From assembly GCF_002251945.1 (NCBI RefSeq), contig NZ_NDHW01000160.1:1-33577 (forward strand): a stretch of 33,577 nt of DNA. The letters are read 5' to 3'. The position numbers and the translations under genes were made by a program. The stretch is from Pseudanabaena sp. SR411. Lineage in GTDB: Bacteria; Cyanobacteriota; Cyanobacteriia; Pseudanabaenales; Pseudanabaenaceae. Every line of letters starts with the position of its first letter. Position 1 is the first letter of the stretch. The notes under the pieces are model-generated. The model had not been told where the DNA came from. It saw nothing but the letters and a program-made list of their open reading frames with translations, and made no database searches. This document shows positions 22,635-31,528 of this stretch, in pieces.

Positions 22635-23951
22635 TTATTTCACGATCTCGTTGCGATCACTGTCTTGCCAAGGTGTTTCGGCAAAACTAGCAGTTGGTAA
22701 TTTGGGTAAACCCCATTTAGTAACTAACGCTTGTAATACGCGATCCTGCGATCGATGAAAAGCATCAATATCCCCTTCACCACGATTGACGATCGCAAAC
22801 CAAATTGCGCCATGGGCTTGAGTTTGGACGATCCCTGCCAAGCTGCTGACATCAGAAAGCGTGCCAGTTTTGACGATCGCCCCTTTTGGCATTGTCCGAC
22901 CCTCAATCGTGCCACAGTTACAATTACTACTTGGGTAGAGATCCGCAAGGGTTAGCCCTTCGACTTGGGCGCGATTATGAATTGCCATCAGGATCGCCAC
23001 CGTCGCACGAGGGGAAATTTGATTGCCTTGTCCTAAACCTGAGCCATTAATTAATCTGATTTCGGAAATGGGAATCCCTGTTGCATTAGCGGCGATCTCT
23101 GCTACCTGTTTGCTGCCACCCAGTTGCCTTGCTAGAGTTTCCGCCATCTCATTATTGCTAAAGGTATTCATCCGCTTCAGGATTTGCCATAGGGGTAGCG
23201 ATGCATGACGAATCAGTAATTTGCGAGTAGAAACATTATCTACAGCAAGATTTGGCACAATTCGCACATTCCCAAGAATCACTAGTTGCGGTTTGGGCGT
23301 TCCCACGGGCATCGTTGTATATTGCTCAGCAACTTCACCCTGCCATCGACTGCTATCAAAGGCGAGACGGAGAAAGTTCGCCGATTCTTGTCGGTCAGGC
23401 TCAAAATTCATAGAGAATTGACCTGTAATAATCAAATTGCCCTGAACGCGCTTAATACCTAGTTGATTAAGTTTATTACCAAGGGAGATCGACTCCTCCC
23501 ATACAAAAAATGGATCGCCACTGCCTTCAATAATCAAATCGCCTTTGAGGGTGTCGCCTGTGAGTTGACCTGTAGTACTGATATTTGTAATAAAACGATG
23601 GTTTGATCCCCAAGTTTGCAATGCTGCTAAGGTAGTGGCATTTTTGGTGAGCGAAGCTGAAGGCAAGGGGCGACTTGCTAAACGACCTGAGGCGATCGCC
23701 CCATCATAGGACTGAATCCATACACCTTGTTCGGGATTAGTTAGCCCTGCTTGCTTGAGATCATTGAGCATCGTGGCGATCGCTTGCTTCGCAACGGGAT
23801 CAGACTGATTATTGGCGATCTCTTCTGAGGCTAGGACTGGACGATTGGCATAGCTCATCACTGACCGAGGCACTGCGGCGACTTCACGACCATCGAGAAC
23901 TTGGGTCGAAACCGATAACAGCAAAGCACCAACGAGACTCCACGTAGTCAT
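22635..23951 (-). CDS. dacB: D-alanyl-D-alanine carboxypeptidase, PBP4/DacB type
   Basis: 438 residues. Class C penicillin-binding-protein motifs: SxxK in LPSASLTKNATT (about 100), SxN in TFSNNEMAETLARQLGG, and KTG in AIVKTGTLSDVSSLAG near 350. The long insert between SxxK and SxN, with LKGDLIIEGSGDPFFVWEE, is typical of PBP4-type DD-peptidases, which trim peptidoglycan in the periplasm. The N-terminus (WSLVGALLLSVSTQV) is a plausible signal sequence. It is on the same strand as gmk, downstream of two hairpins, one of which stands 17 bp before the ATG. Confidence 0.9.
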   Translation of the reverse strand: MTTWSLVGALLLSVSTQVLDGREVAAVPRSVMSYANRPVLASEEIANNQSDPVAKQAIATMLNDLKQAGLTNPEQGVWIQSYDGAIASGRLASRPLPSASLTKNATTLAALQTWGSNHRFITNISTTGQLTGDTLKGDLIIEGSGDPFFVWEESISLGNKLNQLGIKRVQGNLIITGQFSMNFEPDRQESANFLRLAFDSSRWQGEVAEQYTTMPVGTPKPQLVILGNVRIVPNLAVDNVSTRKLLIRHASLPLWQILKRMNTFSNNEMAETLARQLGGSKQVAEIAANATGIPISEIRLINGSGLGQGNQISPRATVAILMAIHNRAQVEGLTLADLYPSSNCNCGTIEGRTMPKGAIVKTGTLSDVSSLAGIVQTQAHGAIWFAIVNRGEGDIDAFHRSQDRVLQALVTKWGLPKLPTASFAETPWQDSDRNEIVK

Positions 23952-23967
23952 AAAGAAACCCGCAATT

Positions 23968-24016
23968 AGAATGATTGTGCTTGTGTTGGCTTTGCCAACA
24001 CAAGCACAATCATTCT
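23968..24016. terminator. Perfect palindrome before dacB
   Basis: AGAATGATTGTGCTTGTGTT-GGC, loop TTT, exact complement; 23-base stem. It is in the leader of dacB on the minus strand and could attenuate it. Confidence 0.6.
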
Positions 24017-24037
24017 AGTGCAGCAATTCTCATTATA

Positions 24038-24090
24038 AAAACCGATTTTTTGAAAGCCCGCCGAAGGCGGGCTTTCAAAAAATCGGTTTT
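24038..24090. terminator. Terminator of gmk
   Basis: AAAACCGATTTTTTGAAAGC-CCGCC, loop GAA, perfect complement with A/T runs, 8 bp after the gmk stop. Confidence 0.75.
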
Positions 24091-24097
24091 GGGGATT

Positions 24098-24718
24098 CTA
24101 GTCAAACATGGCACTTTCGAGTTGCTGTAAAGCAATTTCTAGATCATCATTGATAATTGTAATATCAAATTCATTGGCTGCGGCGACTTCCAACTTGGCA
24201 TGGTGCAAGCGTTTGATAATTTGTTCATCACTATCCGTACTGCGATCGCGCAACCGACTTTCTAATACTTCCATCGAAGGTGGGGCAATGAAAATTCGTT
24301 TGGCACTGGGGAAAGACTGCGCCACTTGTCGCGCTCCTTCCAGTTCGATTTCCAACAGAACAATTTGCCCTAAGGAGATCGCCTGATCAATCGGTTTACG
24401 CGGTGTGCCATAGAGATTTCCTGCGTATTCAGCCCATTCCAGAAATTCACCTGTATCACGCTTCTGTTCAAATTCAGCCCGATCCCAAAAGAAATATTCG
24501 CGACCATGTTCTTCCCCTGTACGGGGCGATCGAGTCGTTGCTGATATCGAAAAGAGAATGTGATCGGGATAGCGTTCAAGGAGTTTCTGTAATAGAGTGC
24601 CTTTACCGACACCACTTGGTCCCGTAACAACAATTAATTTGCCTACGCTTAATTTATCTTCGCTCAACGTTTCGTAGTTCTCTCTAGAGATAGAGTTAAT
24701 AGTAATTGGCGCTTTCAT
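24098..24718 (-). CDS. gmk: Guanylate kinase
   Basis: About 206 residues from ATG 24718; a GTG three codons upstream (24727) is possible. The P-loop [17 protein letters not shown], the GMP-binding block [21 protein letters not shown], the following [16 protein letters not shown] and the lid region with [17 protein letters not shown] are all present. The enzyme makes GDP from GMP and ATP. The first ~25 residues are an extension compared with E. coli Gmk. It is downstream of remA on the same strand, a link known from many bacteria, although 320 bp of repeats and hairpins lie between them here. Confidence 0.95.
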   Translation of the reverse strand: MKAPITINSISRENYETLSEDKLSVGKLIVVTGPSGVGKGTLLQKLLERYPDHILFSISATTRSPRTGEEHGREYFFWDRAEFEQKRDTGEFLEWAEYAGNLYGTPRKPIDQAISLGQIVLLEIELEGARQVAQSFPSAKRIFIAPPSMEVLESRLRDRSTDSDEQIIKRLHHAKLEVAAANEFDITIINDDLEIALQQLESAMFD

Positions 24719-24730
24719 CAAATTCACATT

Positions 24731-24904
24731 ATATCTGATGTTACGTGGAACTCAGATGATGAATCTGCTGCCGCCAGCTAAGCAGGGCAACCACGGGGGG
24801 GGTTGCCCCTACCTGAATAATTAATATTTCGTAGGGGCTGTGCCCCCGTGCCATCCCTAGACTTCCGCTATCTAAGGAATTCCTTCCACGTAACATTAGT
24901 TATA
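24731..24904. repeat. Inverted-repeat element between remA and gmk
   Basis: ATGTTACGTGGAA (24738-24750) is repeated inverted as TTCCACGTAACAT (24883-24895), with looser matching outward. Inside are two facing imperfect copies of a GC-rich block: GGGCAACCACGGGGGGG then TTGCCCCTAC (24785-24811), and GTAGGGGCTGTGCCCCCGTG (24831-24850). No coding frame. It resembles dispersed cyanobacterial repeats and may be a small mobile element. Confidence 0.55.
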
Positions 24905-24960
24905 TGTAAAAATCCCTGCAAAGCAACGATTTTTACAACGCTTTGCGCTCAAGCCCAAAC

Positions 24961-25011
24961 CAAGAGAATTTTTGAAAGTGTTGCTTAGCAACACTTTCAA
25001 AAATTCTCTTG
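24961..25011. terminator. Hairpin downstream of remA
   Basis: CAAGAGAATTTTTGAAAGTG-TTGC, loop TTA, perfect complement. It lies 35 bp past the remA stop on the minus strand; a smaller stem (TGTAAAAATC/GATTTTTACA) lies at 24905-24937. Confidence 0.65.
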
Positions 25012-25045
25012 TGGTTCGTTGGATCGATAATTGCTGTAAGTTGGT

Positions 25046-25306
25046 TTAATCTGTAGCGCCTTCTTTACTGATGACAAAACGATTAGCGACGGTTTCAGGT
25101 TGAATTGCAGATAGAACTACATGGCTAGAGTCGGTAACAATTACCGCTCTTGTGCGTCTACCATAGGTAGCATCAACTAACTTACCATGTTCGCGTGCAT
25201 CACTAATGATACGCTTGATAGGAGCAGATTCGGGGCTAACGATCGCTACAACTCGGTTTGCCGAAACAATATTACCAAAGCCGATGTTGATGAGCTTAAT
25301 GTCCAT
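25046..25306 (-). CDS. remA: RemA/DUF370 family regulator
   Basis: 86 residues, the typical size. The blocks [40 protein letters not shown] and [20 protein letters not shown] are highly conserved in the DUF370/RemA family. In Bacillus, RemA is a DNA-binding activator of matrix genes; the cyanobacterial role is not settled. Being followed by gmk is a known conserved arrangement. A small dyad (ATCGATCTAAAATCGAT, 25314-25330) is just upstream. Confidence 0.9.
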   Translation of the reverse strand: MDIKLINIGFGNIVSANRVVAIVSPESAPIKRIISDAREHGKLVDATYGRRTRAVIVTDSSHVVLSAIQPETVANRFVISKEGATD

Positions 25307-25564
25307 AATTTTATCGATCTAAAATCGATTTAGAGGTGGTGTAGCTTCATTTTTGAAAGTATTATCGCATTATCCAAGAAAAATCAATTAGATACGATAT
25401 ATTTTGTCATGTATGGCGAAATCTATCTTAATTAAGCAGATATACTTATTAGTCTCTTACTTTCAGATTTTAAATCTATTGTCAGTTTTGTTAACAGATA
25501 AAACTCAAAAAATGCAGTAATTCTCAACGCATTTTTCGGGTTTTACTTTACCCTCAAATTGAAA

Positions 25565-25592
25565 ATTTTATAAGCAAGATTTTATAAGCAAG
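25565..25592. repeat. 14-bp tandem duplication at the start of trxB
   Basis: ATTTTATAAGCAAG occurs twice in succession, ending 6 bases before the trxB ATG. It changes the distance between the promoter and the start codon. No strong Shine-Dalgarno sequence is visible. Confidence 0.75.
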
Positions 25593-25598
25593 ATAATT

Positions 25599-26537
25599 AT
25601 GTCAATTAGAAATGTAGTGATTATTGGCTCAGGACCCGCAGGCTATACCGCCGCCATTTATGCTGGACGCGCTAACCTGAACCCACTTGTATTTGAAGGG
25701 TTTCAAAAGGGAGGAATTGCGGGTGGACAATTGATGACAACTACCGAAGTAGAAAACTTTCCAGGATTTCCCACTGGTATAATGGGTCCACAGTTGATGA
25801 GCTATATGAAGGAGCAAGCGATCAACTGTGGTGCAGAATTAGTGATGGAAGACGTGATCACTGTTAATTTTAGCAATTATCCTTTTACAGTGAAATCAAC
25901 TTCTCAGGAAGTCCAAGCTAAAAGCGTGATCATTGCCACAGGTGCGACTGCCAAAAGGCTCAATTTACCCAGTGAAACACAGTATTGGAATCGCGGAATT
26001 TCAGCATGTGCTATTTGTGATGGGGCTGCGCCAATTTTTCGGGGTGTGGAGTTAGCGGTAGTTGGTGGTGGGGATACGGCTGCTGAGGAAGCAATTTTTT
26101 TAACTAAGTATGGCTCGAAGGTTCATTTACTGGTGCGAGGCGATCGCATGAGAGCCAGTAAAGTTATGCAGGATCGAGTCTTCAATCATCCGAAAATTAC
26201 GGTGCATTGGCAATCTATTCCCATTGATGTTTACGGGGAAGAGATTGTCAAAGGGGTGAAAATTCACCATGCTGTCACTAAGGAGGAGAGTGATTTAGCC
26301 GTGGGTGGACTTTTTTATGCGATCGGGCATACTCCAAATACTGATTTATTTGCAGGACAGATAGAACTTGATGCGACTGGTTATATTGTCACGAAAGGAA
26401 AGTCAACAGCCACTAACATCGAAGGTGTCTATGCCTGTGGCGATGTCCAAGATCACGAATATCGTCAAGCAATTACTGCCGCAGGGACTGGATGTATGGC
26501 AGCTCTTGAAGCAGAGCGCTGGCTATCGGCAATGTAA
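25599..26537 (+). CDS. trxB: Thioredoxin reductase (NADPH type)
   Basis: 312 residues. FAD-binding [20 protein letters not shown] at the N-terminus, [20 protein letters not shown], redox pair in [14 protein letters not shown] (CxxC), NADPH-binding [20 protein letters not shown], and a C-terminal [20 protein letters not shown]. The usual HRRD sequence is replaced by VRGDRMRAS, which still supplies arginines for the NADPH phosphate. It passes electrons to thioredoxin such as TrxA encoded at 14.6 kb. The start is directly after a 14-bp tandem duplication. Confidence 0.92.
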   Translation: MSIRNVVIIGSGPAGYTAAIYAGRANLNPLVFEGFQKGGIAGGQLMTTTEVENFPGFPTGIMGPQLMSYMKEQAINCGAELVMEDVITVNFSNYPFTVKSTSQEVQAKSVIIATGATAKRLNLPSETQYWNRGISACAICDGAAPIFRGVELAVVGGGDTAAEEAIFLTKYGSKVHLLVRGDRMRASKVMQDRVFNHPKITVHWQSIPIDVYGEEIVKGVKIHHAVTKEESDLAVGGLFYAIGHTPNTDLFAGQIELDATGYIVTKGKSTATNIEGVYACGDVQDHEYRQAITAAGTGCMAALEAERWLSAM

Positions 26538-26540
26538 TGA

Positions 26541-26561
26541 TTGCCGCGCTTTGCGCGGCAA
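26541..26561. terminator. Hairpin after trxB
   Basis: TTGCCGCGC-TTT-GCGCGGCAA, three bases after the trxB stop and 10 bp before the convergent trpB stop. No T-run, so its strength is unsure. Confidence 0.6.
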
Positions 26562-26570
26562 CCATTCTTG

Positions 26571-27803
26571 TTAGAGATGCAAATGTTGAATTACGGTATT
26601 TACATCCTTATCACCACGACCAGAACAGTTAATGATGATGCGCTGATCAGCAGTTAGCTGTGGACAGAGAGTTTCTAGATAGGCGATCGCATGGGATGTT
26701 TCTAAAGCAGGAATGATTCCTTCCAAACGAGAGAGTCGTTGAAATGCATCTAGCGCTTCTTGGTCGGTGACACTGTAATACTCTGCACGTCCTAAATCCT
26801 TCAGATAACTATGCTCTGGTCCAACTCCAGGGTAATCCAAACCAGCGCTAATGGAATGGGCTTCCTGTACCTGTCCCTCAGCATCTTGCAATAAATAGCT
26901 CATTGCACCATGTAATACGCCAACACGTCCGAGGGTAAGAGTTGCGGCATGAAACTCGGTATTTGTACCTTTACCTGCGGCTTCTACACCAATTAAACGG
27001 ACGCTTGGCTCATCGACAAATTCATGAAATAGTCCCATTGCATTAGAACCACCACCCACACAAGCCAGTAAAATATCTGGTAAACCGCCCCATTTCTCTT
27101 GGCTCTGGCGACGACTCTCCTTACCAATCACCGCATGGAAATCTCGCACAATCATCGGATAAGGATGGGGACCCGCAACGGAACCGAGAATGTAATGGGT
27201 ATCAACGACATTAGTTACCCAGTCACGAATTGCCTCAGAAGTGGCATCCTTGAGCGTGCCAGTACCTGCCTCAACGGGGCGTACTTCTGCACCCATAAGC
27301 TTCATGCGGAACACATTTAGCGCTTGACGCTCCATGTCCTGCACACCCATGTAAATTACACAATCTAAACCAAAGCGAGCGCAAACTGTGGCTGTAGCTA
27401 CACCATGCTGTCCTGCGCCTGTTTCGGCGATTACGCGCTTTTTGCCCATACGGATCGCAAGGAGTACTTGAGCAAGTGCGTTATTGATTTTATGTGCGCC
27501 TGTGTGGTTGAGGTCTTCACGCTTTAGGTAAATCTGAGCAGTTCCATAGTGCTGTGTCAATCTCTCTGCAAAATATAGAGGGCTTGGTCTACCCACATAG
27601 TCCCGCAAATAGCCGTCTAGCTCATTGTTAAAATCTGGATCATTCTTGTAATGATAAAAAGCAGTTTCTAGCTCAGTAAGAGCGCTCATAAGGGTTTCGG
27701 GGACATATTTGCCCCCAAAAATACCAAACCGTCCTAATGCATCGGGACGATTAACGGTTGTGGATGGTGCAGTTGTTTTGGGTGCGATCGGCGTTGTGGT
27801 CAT
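26571..27803 (-). CDS. trpB: Tryptophan synthase beta chain
   Basis: 410 residues. [20 protein letters not shown] start, PLP-lysine region [20 protein letters not shown], glycine-rich phosphate loop [15 protein letters not shown] and the final [16 protein letters not shown] are all standard for TrpB1. It joins indole to serine to make tryptophan, working with TrpA, which is not in the window. It stands alone, convergent with trxB. Upstream of the start are palindromes and a miniature element. Confidence 0.97.
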   Translation of the reverse strand: MTTTPIAPKTTAPSTTVNRPDALGRFGIFGGKYVPETLMSALTELETAFYHYKNDPDFNNELDGYLRDYVGRPSPLYFAERLTQHYGTAQIYLKREDLNHTGAHKINNALAQVLLAIRMGKKRVIAETGAGQHGVATATVCARFGLDCVIYMGVQDMERQALNVFRMKLMGAEVRPVEAGTGTLKDATSEAIRDWVTNVVDTHYILGSVAGPHPYPMIVRDFHAVIGKESRRQSQEKWGGLPDILLACVGGGSNAMGLFHEFVDEPSVRLIGVEAAGKGTNTEFHAATLTLGRVGVLHGAMSYLLQDAEGQVQEAHSISAGLDYPGVGPEHSYLKDLGRAEYYSVTDQEALDAFQRLSRLEGIIPALETSHAIAYLETLCPQLTADQRIIINCSGRGDKDVNTVIQHLHL

Positions 27804-27880
27804 TGCGGTGGATCTTGACTGATGAGTTAGCTACTATTAAAACTTGCTTGTGGTGCTTATGGCACTGTATTTAGGATAAC

Positions 27881-27919
27881 AAAATTTGAAAGTGCCGCTT
27901 CGCGGCACTTTCAAATTTT
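27881..27919. repeat. Palindrome upstream of trpB
   Basis: AAAATTTGAAAGTGCCG-CTTCG-CGGCACTTTCAAATTTT, perfect. It is followed by GGGTTTTAAGTCAGTACTTT-GCGCTGTA, which matches the right end of the type B miniature elements, so the region may hold a decayed copy. Confidence 0.65.
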
Positions 27920-27956
27920 CACTGGGTTTTAAGTCAGTACTTTGCGCTGTAACATA

Positions 27957-28068
27957 TAGCTATAGACACCTGTATCAGCACAAATCAAAACCCAAATAGT
28001 GTGAGGAGGCGCTTCGCGCCTCCTCACACTATTTGGGTTTTATGTCCTAACAAGAATGGCGACAGCTA
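27957..28068. mobile_element. 112-bp miniature palindromic element, type A, intact
   Basis: Starts TAGCTATAGACACCTGTATC, ends AATGGCGACAGCTA, flanked by TA on both sides. It differs from the copy at 12953 in five positions of 112; two of them are a compensating pair in the hairpin (C to A and G to T). It ends 24 bp before the rnhB start codon. Confidence 0.8.
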
Positions 28069-28092
28069 TATACCAAAAGATTAATCAGTTTC

Positions 28093-28728
28093 ATGAATCA
28101 AGAAGACATCCGATCGCTAGAAATTACAAATTATCCAGTTGCAGGCGTTGATGAAGTTGGGCGAGGTTGTCTATTTGGTGAAGTTGTAGCGGCGGCAGTA
28201 ATTTTGCCCATTGATCAATTAGCTTATTTAGAAGATCTCGGCGTGACTGATAGCAAGAAGCTTTCACCTCAACGCCGCCAAAAGTTAGATCTACTCATTC
28301 GTGAAGTGGCGATCGCATGTGAAATTGGTACAGCATCAGTTGATGAAATCGATGAAATGAATATTCTCGCAGCGAGTTTACTAGCGATGGAAAGGGCGAT
28401 CGCTCAGCTAAATCCGCAACCCAAGCATTGCCTGATCGATGGCAATCAACTTTTACGATTTAAACTCATTGCCCCAATTCCCCAAACTACTGTGATTAAA
28501 GGGGATTCTCTATCACTATCAATTGCGGCAGCCAGCATTATCGCGAAAGTATGGCGCGATCGCCGCATGGTCGAGCTAGCAGAAATCTATACAGGCTATG
28601 ACATTGCCACAAATAAGGGCTATGGCACGGCTAAACATCGACAGGCGATCGCTCAATTAGGTTACAGTGAGTTACACCGCAAAACTTTTAAAATCAAAGA
28701 AGTAATTGCGAAGCAATCCCTTCTTTAA
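28093..28728 (+). CDS. rnhB: Ribonuclease HII
   Basis: 211 residues. The catalytic block VAGVDEVGRGCLFGEVVAAA carries Asp20 and Glu21; further acidic residues are in HCLIDGNQLL and in IAKVWRDRRM. It also has the GYGTAKHRQAI segment. It removes RNA from RNA-DNA hybrids and misincorporated ribonucleotides. The miniature element upstream lies within its leader. It is 12 bp before sbcD, forming an operon concerned with nucleic-acid maintenance. Confidence 0.95.
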   Translation: MNQEDIRSLEITNYPVAGVDEVGRGCLFGEVVAAAVILPIDQLAYLEDLGVTDSKKLSPQRRQKLDLLIREVAIACEIGTASVDEIDEMNILAASLLAMERAIAQLNPQPKHCLIDGNQLLRFKLIAPIPQTTVIKGDSLSLSIAAASIIAKVWRDRRMVELAEIYTGYDIATNKGYGTAKHRQAIAQLGYSELHRKTFKIKEVIAKQSLL

Positions 28729-28740
28729 CACACAAGGACT

Positions 28741-29916
28741 ATGCGTTTAATACATACTTCAGATTGGCATTTGGGTAGAAAGTTAAAGGGAGTCGATCGC
28801 ACGCCTGAAATTGCCTTAGCCCTAGAGGAAATCCTCACATATGCCAAAGAATATGAAGTGGATGCTGTTTTAGTGTCAGGTGATATTTTCGATGTGCCAA
28901 ATCCCACCACCGAAGCAGAGCGCATTGCCTATGATTTTTTCTATAAGCTCAATCAGTTAAGCATTCCCTCAGTAGCGATCGCAGGAAATCATGATTCGGC
29001 AAATCGCATCGATAGCCTCGCCGATTTGCTATCGTTAGCAGGAGTAAGAGCGTTAGGTCGTCCCAGAATTGCCGAAGAAGGCGGAGTGGTGAATATTGAT
29101 ACAGCCAATGGCAAGCTTTGTATCGGTGCAATGCCCTTTGCCTCCGAACGGAAGTTATTAGCTGCCGAGGATGTGTGGAATAAAGATGCTTTGGAGCAGC
29201 GCAATGACTATAAAACGACAGTTACCTATGTTCTTCAGAATCTCGCTAGCGCCTTTAAAACCGATGCTGTAAATGTAATGATGGCACACATGACCGTTGA
29301 TGGTGCAAAGTTTACAGGTTCTGAGGCGGCTTTTTATAGTGGTGATGTTTATAGTCTTTCAGGACAATCGATTCCTTCAGAATGTCAATACGTGGGCTTA
29401 GGACATATCCATCGACCACAGCAGATTCCCAATGCTGCGCCTACCTATTACGCAGGTTCTTTAATTCAAGTAGATTTTGGAGAGGTGGGCGAAGAGAAAG
29501 GATTTAACTTAATTGAAGTGGAAACTGGTAGACCTGCAAAAGTGCAATTTCAGCCGCTCACCTGCCATAAGCCCCTCAAGCGCGTCGAATGTCATCTGGA
29601 TCAACTGGATGAGCATCTAGAAGCCCATCGTGATTATGAAGGCTATTTAAAATTTGCGATCGCTGTGGATACGCCACCTATCGGACTTGCGGATCGAGTG
29701 CGAAAAATCTGCCCTCAAGCGGTAATGGTCGAGCCAAAGCTAATCGTGAATGAGTCAGTACAGGTTCCTGAACCAAAAGATTACGATCGCTTCGATCCGA
29801 TCGCTGAGTTTCAAAAGTTTTATAGCGATCGGGAAAAAAACTTGTCGCCTGAAGTAATTACCGCATTCAAAGAGTTGTATATGGAATTTAGTGAAGTCCC
29901 CACAAATTTAGCTTGA
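28741..29916 (+). CDS. sbcD: SbcD-type nuclease subunit (Mre11 family)
   Basis: 391 residues. All five phosphodiesterase motifs are visible: HTSDWHLGRKL, VSGDIFDVPNP, IAGNHDSANRI, MAHMTVDGAKF and GLGHIHRPQQ. The C-terminus contains the capping region. SbcD with SbcC makes an ATP-dependent nuclease that opens DNA hairpins and ends; sbcC is not in the window. This is of interest in a genome so rich in long palindromes, which are the known substrate of SbcCD. Start ATG after CAAGGACT, 12 bp after rnhB. Confidence 0.92.
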   Translation: MRLIHTSDWHLGRKLKGVDRTPEIALALEEILTYAKEYEVDAVLVSGDIFDVPNPTTEAERIAYDFFYKLNQLSIPSVAIAGNHDSANRIDSLADLLSLAGVRALGRPRIAEEGGVVNIDTANGKLCIGAMPFASERKLLAAEDVWNKDALEQRNDYKTTVTYVLQNLASAFKTDAVNVMMAHMTVDGAKFTGSEAAFYSGDVYSLSGQSIPSECQYVGLGHIHRPQQIPNAAPTYYAGSLIQVDFGEVGEEKGFNLIEVETGRPAKVQFQPLTCHKPLKRVECHLDQLDEHLEAHRDYEGYLKFAIAVDTPPIGLADRVRKICPQAVMVEPKLIVNESVQVPEPKDYDRFDPIAEFQKFYSDREKNLSPEVITAFKELYMEFSEVPTNLA

Positions 29917-29924
29917 GTCATACC

Positions 29925-29958
29925 AATTTACAAAAGTGTCGGCACACTTTTGTAAATT
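29925..29958. terminator. Hairpin after sbcD
   Basis: AATTTACAAAAGTGT-CGGC-ACACTTTTGTAAATT, a perfect 15-base stem 8 bp after the sbcD stop. Confidence 0.75.
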
Positions 29959-29983
29959 AAAAACCAAACCCAGCAAGGGTTTT

Positions 29984-30016
29984 AAAGCACAAAATGGCTA
30001 CGCCATTTTGTGCTTT
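29984..30016. terminator. Hairpin after the PhoH gene
   Basis: AAAGCACAAAATGGC-TAC-GCCATTTTGTGCTTT, a perfect stem 4 bp past the PhoH stop. The central 19 bases equal those at 12185-12203. Confidence 0.75.
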
Positions 30017-30020
30017 GGGA

Positions 30021-31373
30021 TTAAAGAAGTTCGGTAGAGCGCTCTGCTAACTTCGAGCGTTCACCCTTACTGAGGGTAATATGTCCAGCCAAAGGATCGT
30101 TTTTAAACCGTTCTACCACATAGGTTAAACCATTACTTGCTGCATCAATATAGGGATTATCGATTTGTTCTGGATCGCCTGTTAAAATCACTTTTGTGCC
30201 TTCACCAGCACGGGTCAGAATAGTTTTCACCTCATGGGGAGTAAGGTTTTGTGCTTCATCTACAATCAGAAATTGTTGAGGAATAGTCCGTCCTCGAATG
30301 TAGGTGAGAGGTTCAATCTGAAGCAGCCCTCGTTCCATTAAGTCTTCATGTCCTCGCCGAGTATGTGAATGCATACTCCGCTTTTCTTTCGGCTCTTTAG
30401 GAGACTGAGAGCCAAAAATCAGATCGAAATTATCGTAAATGGGTTGCATCCAAGGTGTAAGTTTTTCTTTAATATCCCCAGGCAGAAAGCCAATGTCTTT
30501 ACCCATCGGAATTACGGGGCGTGAAATCAGAAGCCTAGTATATACGCGCTCATCGGCAACCTTATGTAATCCCACCGCGATCGCTAACAAAGTTTTGCCA
30601 GTGCCAGCTTTGCCAACGAGGGTAACGAGGGGAATTGCATCATTCAGCAAAAGATCGAGGGCAAATTTTTGTTCGCGATTGCGTGCATTGATTCCCACTA
30701 CCCCTGAATTGACGAGCTTATTAATGGCTACTAATTTTGTGGAATCTTGACTACCACTAATGGCGATCGCTAAAGCCGTATGGGAAGGATTGAACTGATC
30801 GATCAGCATCACCGCTTGATTTGGGCAAAGTTCACCATCAATAGAAATCGCGCCATTCTTAAAAAGCTGATCGATTTTTGCCGCATCAACGATTACTTCT
30901 GTAATACCTGTATAAAGCTCAGAAACATCAACCTTATTTGTCTCGTAATCTTGAGCTTCCAGTCCTAATGCATCAGCTTTGATCCGTAGATTGGTGTCTT
31001 TGCTGACCATGACAACCCGACATTGACAACCACGTTTAAGTTCGAGTGCGACTGCGAGAATGGCATTGTCATTGCGATCGCCTTCTAGTTCAATGGGTAG
31101 AGTTTTTAACGTTTCGCGATCGCATAGGGCTACTCGCAGCAATCCCCCACTTTCCAACTCAATTCCTTGGATAATATTCCCCTGACTTCGCAATTCATCT
31201 AAGTCTCGCGATACTTGCCGCGCATTGCGTCCGATCATCTCAGGTTGCTTTTTAAAGCGATCGAGTTCTTCAATAATGGTCATCGGTAAGACGACCTCAT
31301 TATCCTCAAAGCGTCTCATGGCTGTGGGATCGTACAGCAATACATTGGTGTCCAGCACAAAAATCTTTTTCAT
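30021..31373 (-). CDS. PIN-PhoH fusion ATPase (PhoH2-like)
   Basis: 450 residues. An N-terminal PIN nuclease domain (MKKIFVLDTNVLLYDPTAM with Asp8, IEELDRFKK, DRNDNAILAVALELK, VSKDTNLRIKADALG) is followed by a PhoH ATPase domain with Walker A LVTLVGKAGTGKTLLAIAVG (about 255), the GFLPGDIKEKLTPWMQPIYD block, and Walker B FLIVDEAQNLTPHEVKT, then LTGDPEQIDNPY. PhoH2 proteins are sequence-dependent RNA helicase-nucleases in studied cases; the usual gene upstream of phoH2 in actinobacteria (phoAT) is not seen here. Convergent with sbcD. Confidence 0.9.
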   Translation of the reverse strand: MKKIFVLDTNVLLYDPTAMRRFEDNEVVLPMTIIEELDRFKKQPEMIGRNARQVSRDLDELRSQGNIIQGIELESGGLLRVALCDRETLKTLPIELEGDRNDNAILAVALELKRGCQCRVVMVSKDTNLRIKADALGLEAQDYETNKVDVSELYTGITEVIVDAAKIDQLFKNGAISIDGELCPNQAVMLIDQFNPSHTALAIAISGSQDSTKLVAINKLVNSGVVGINARNREQKFALDLLLNDAIPLVTLVGKAGTGKTLLAIAVGLHKVADERVYTRLLISRPVIPMGKDIGFLPGDIKEKLTPWMQPIYDNFDLIFGSQSPKEPKEKRSMHSHTRRGHEDLMERGLLQIEPLTYIRGRTIPQQFLIVDEAQNLTPHEVKTILTRAGEGTKVILTGDPEQIDNPYIDAASNGLTYVVERFKNDPLAGHITLSKGERSKLAERSTELL

Positions 31374-31528
31374 ATTGTTAAATTTTTTGGTAGTGCTAAA
31401 GAGGGCAGGATTTTAAAGGGCTTTCTTACCGCGCAAAGCACTGTCTGTCCTTAAAATTTAATCTTGACACTTTCGAGACAATTATGTTGATTTTGTGTAG
31501 CGATCGCTACAATGCTTAACACCAAAAC

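Noticed and set aside
24785-24850. G-rich blocks as a G-quadruplex
   Set aside because: There is one long G-run and scattered shorter ones rather than four regular runs; the facing inverted blocks are better explained by a repeat element.
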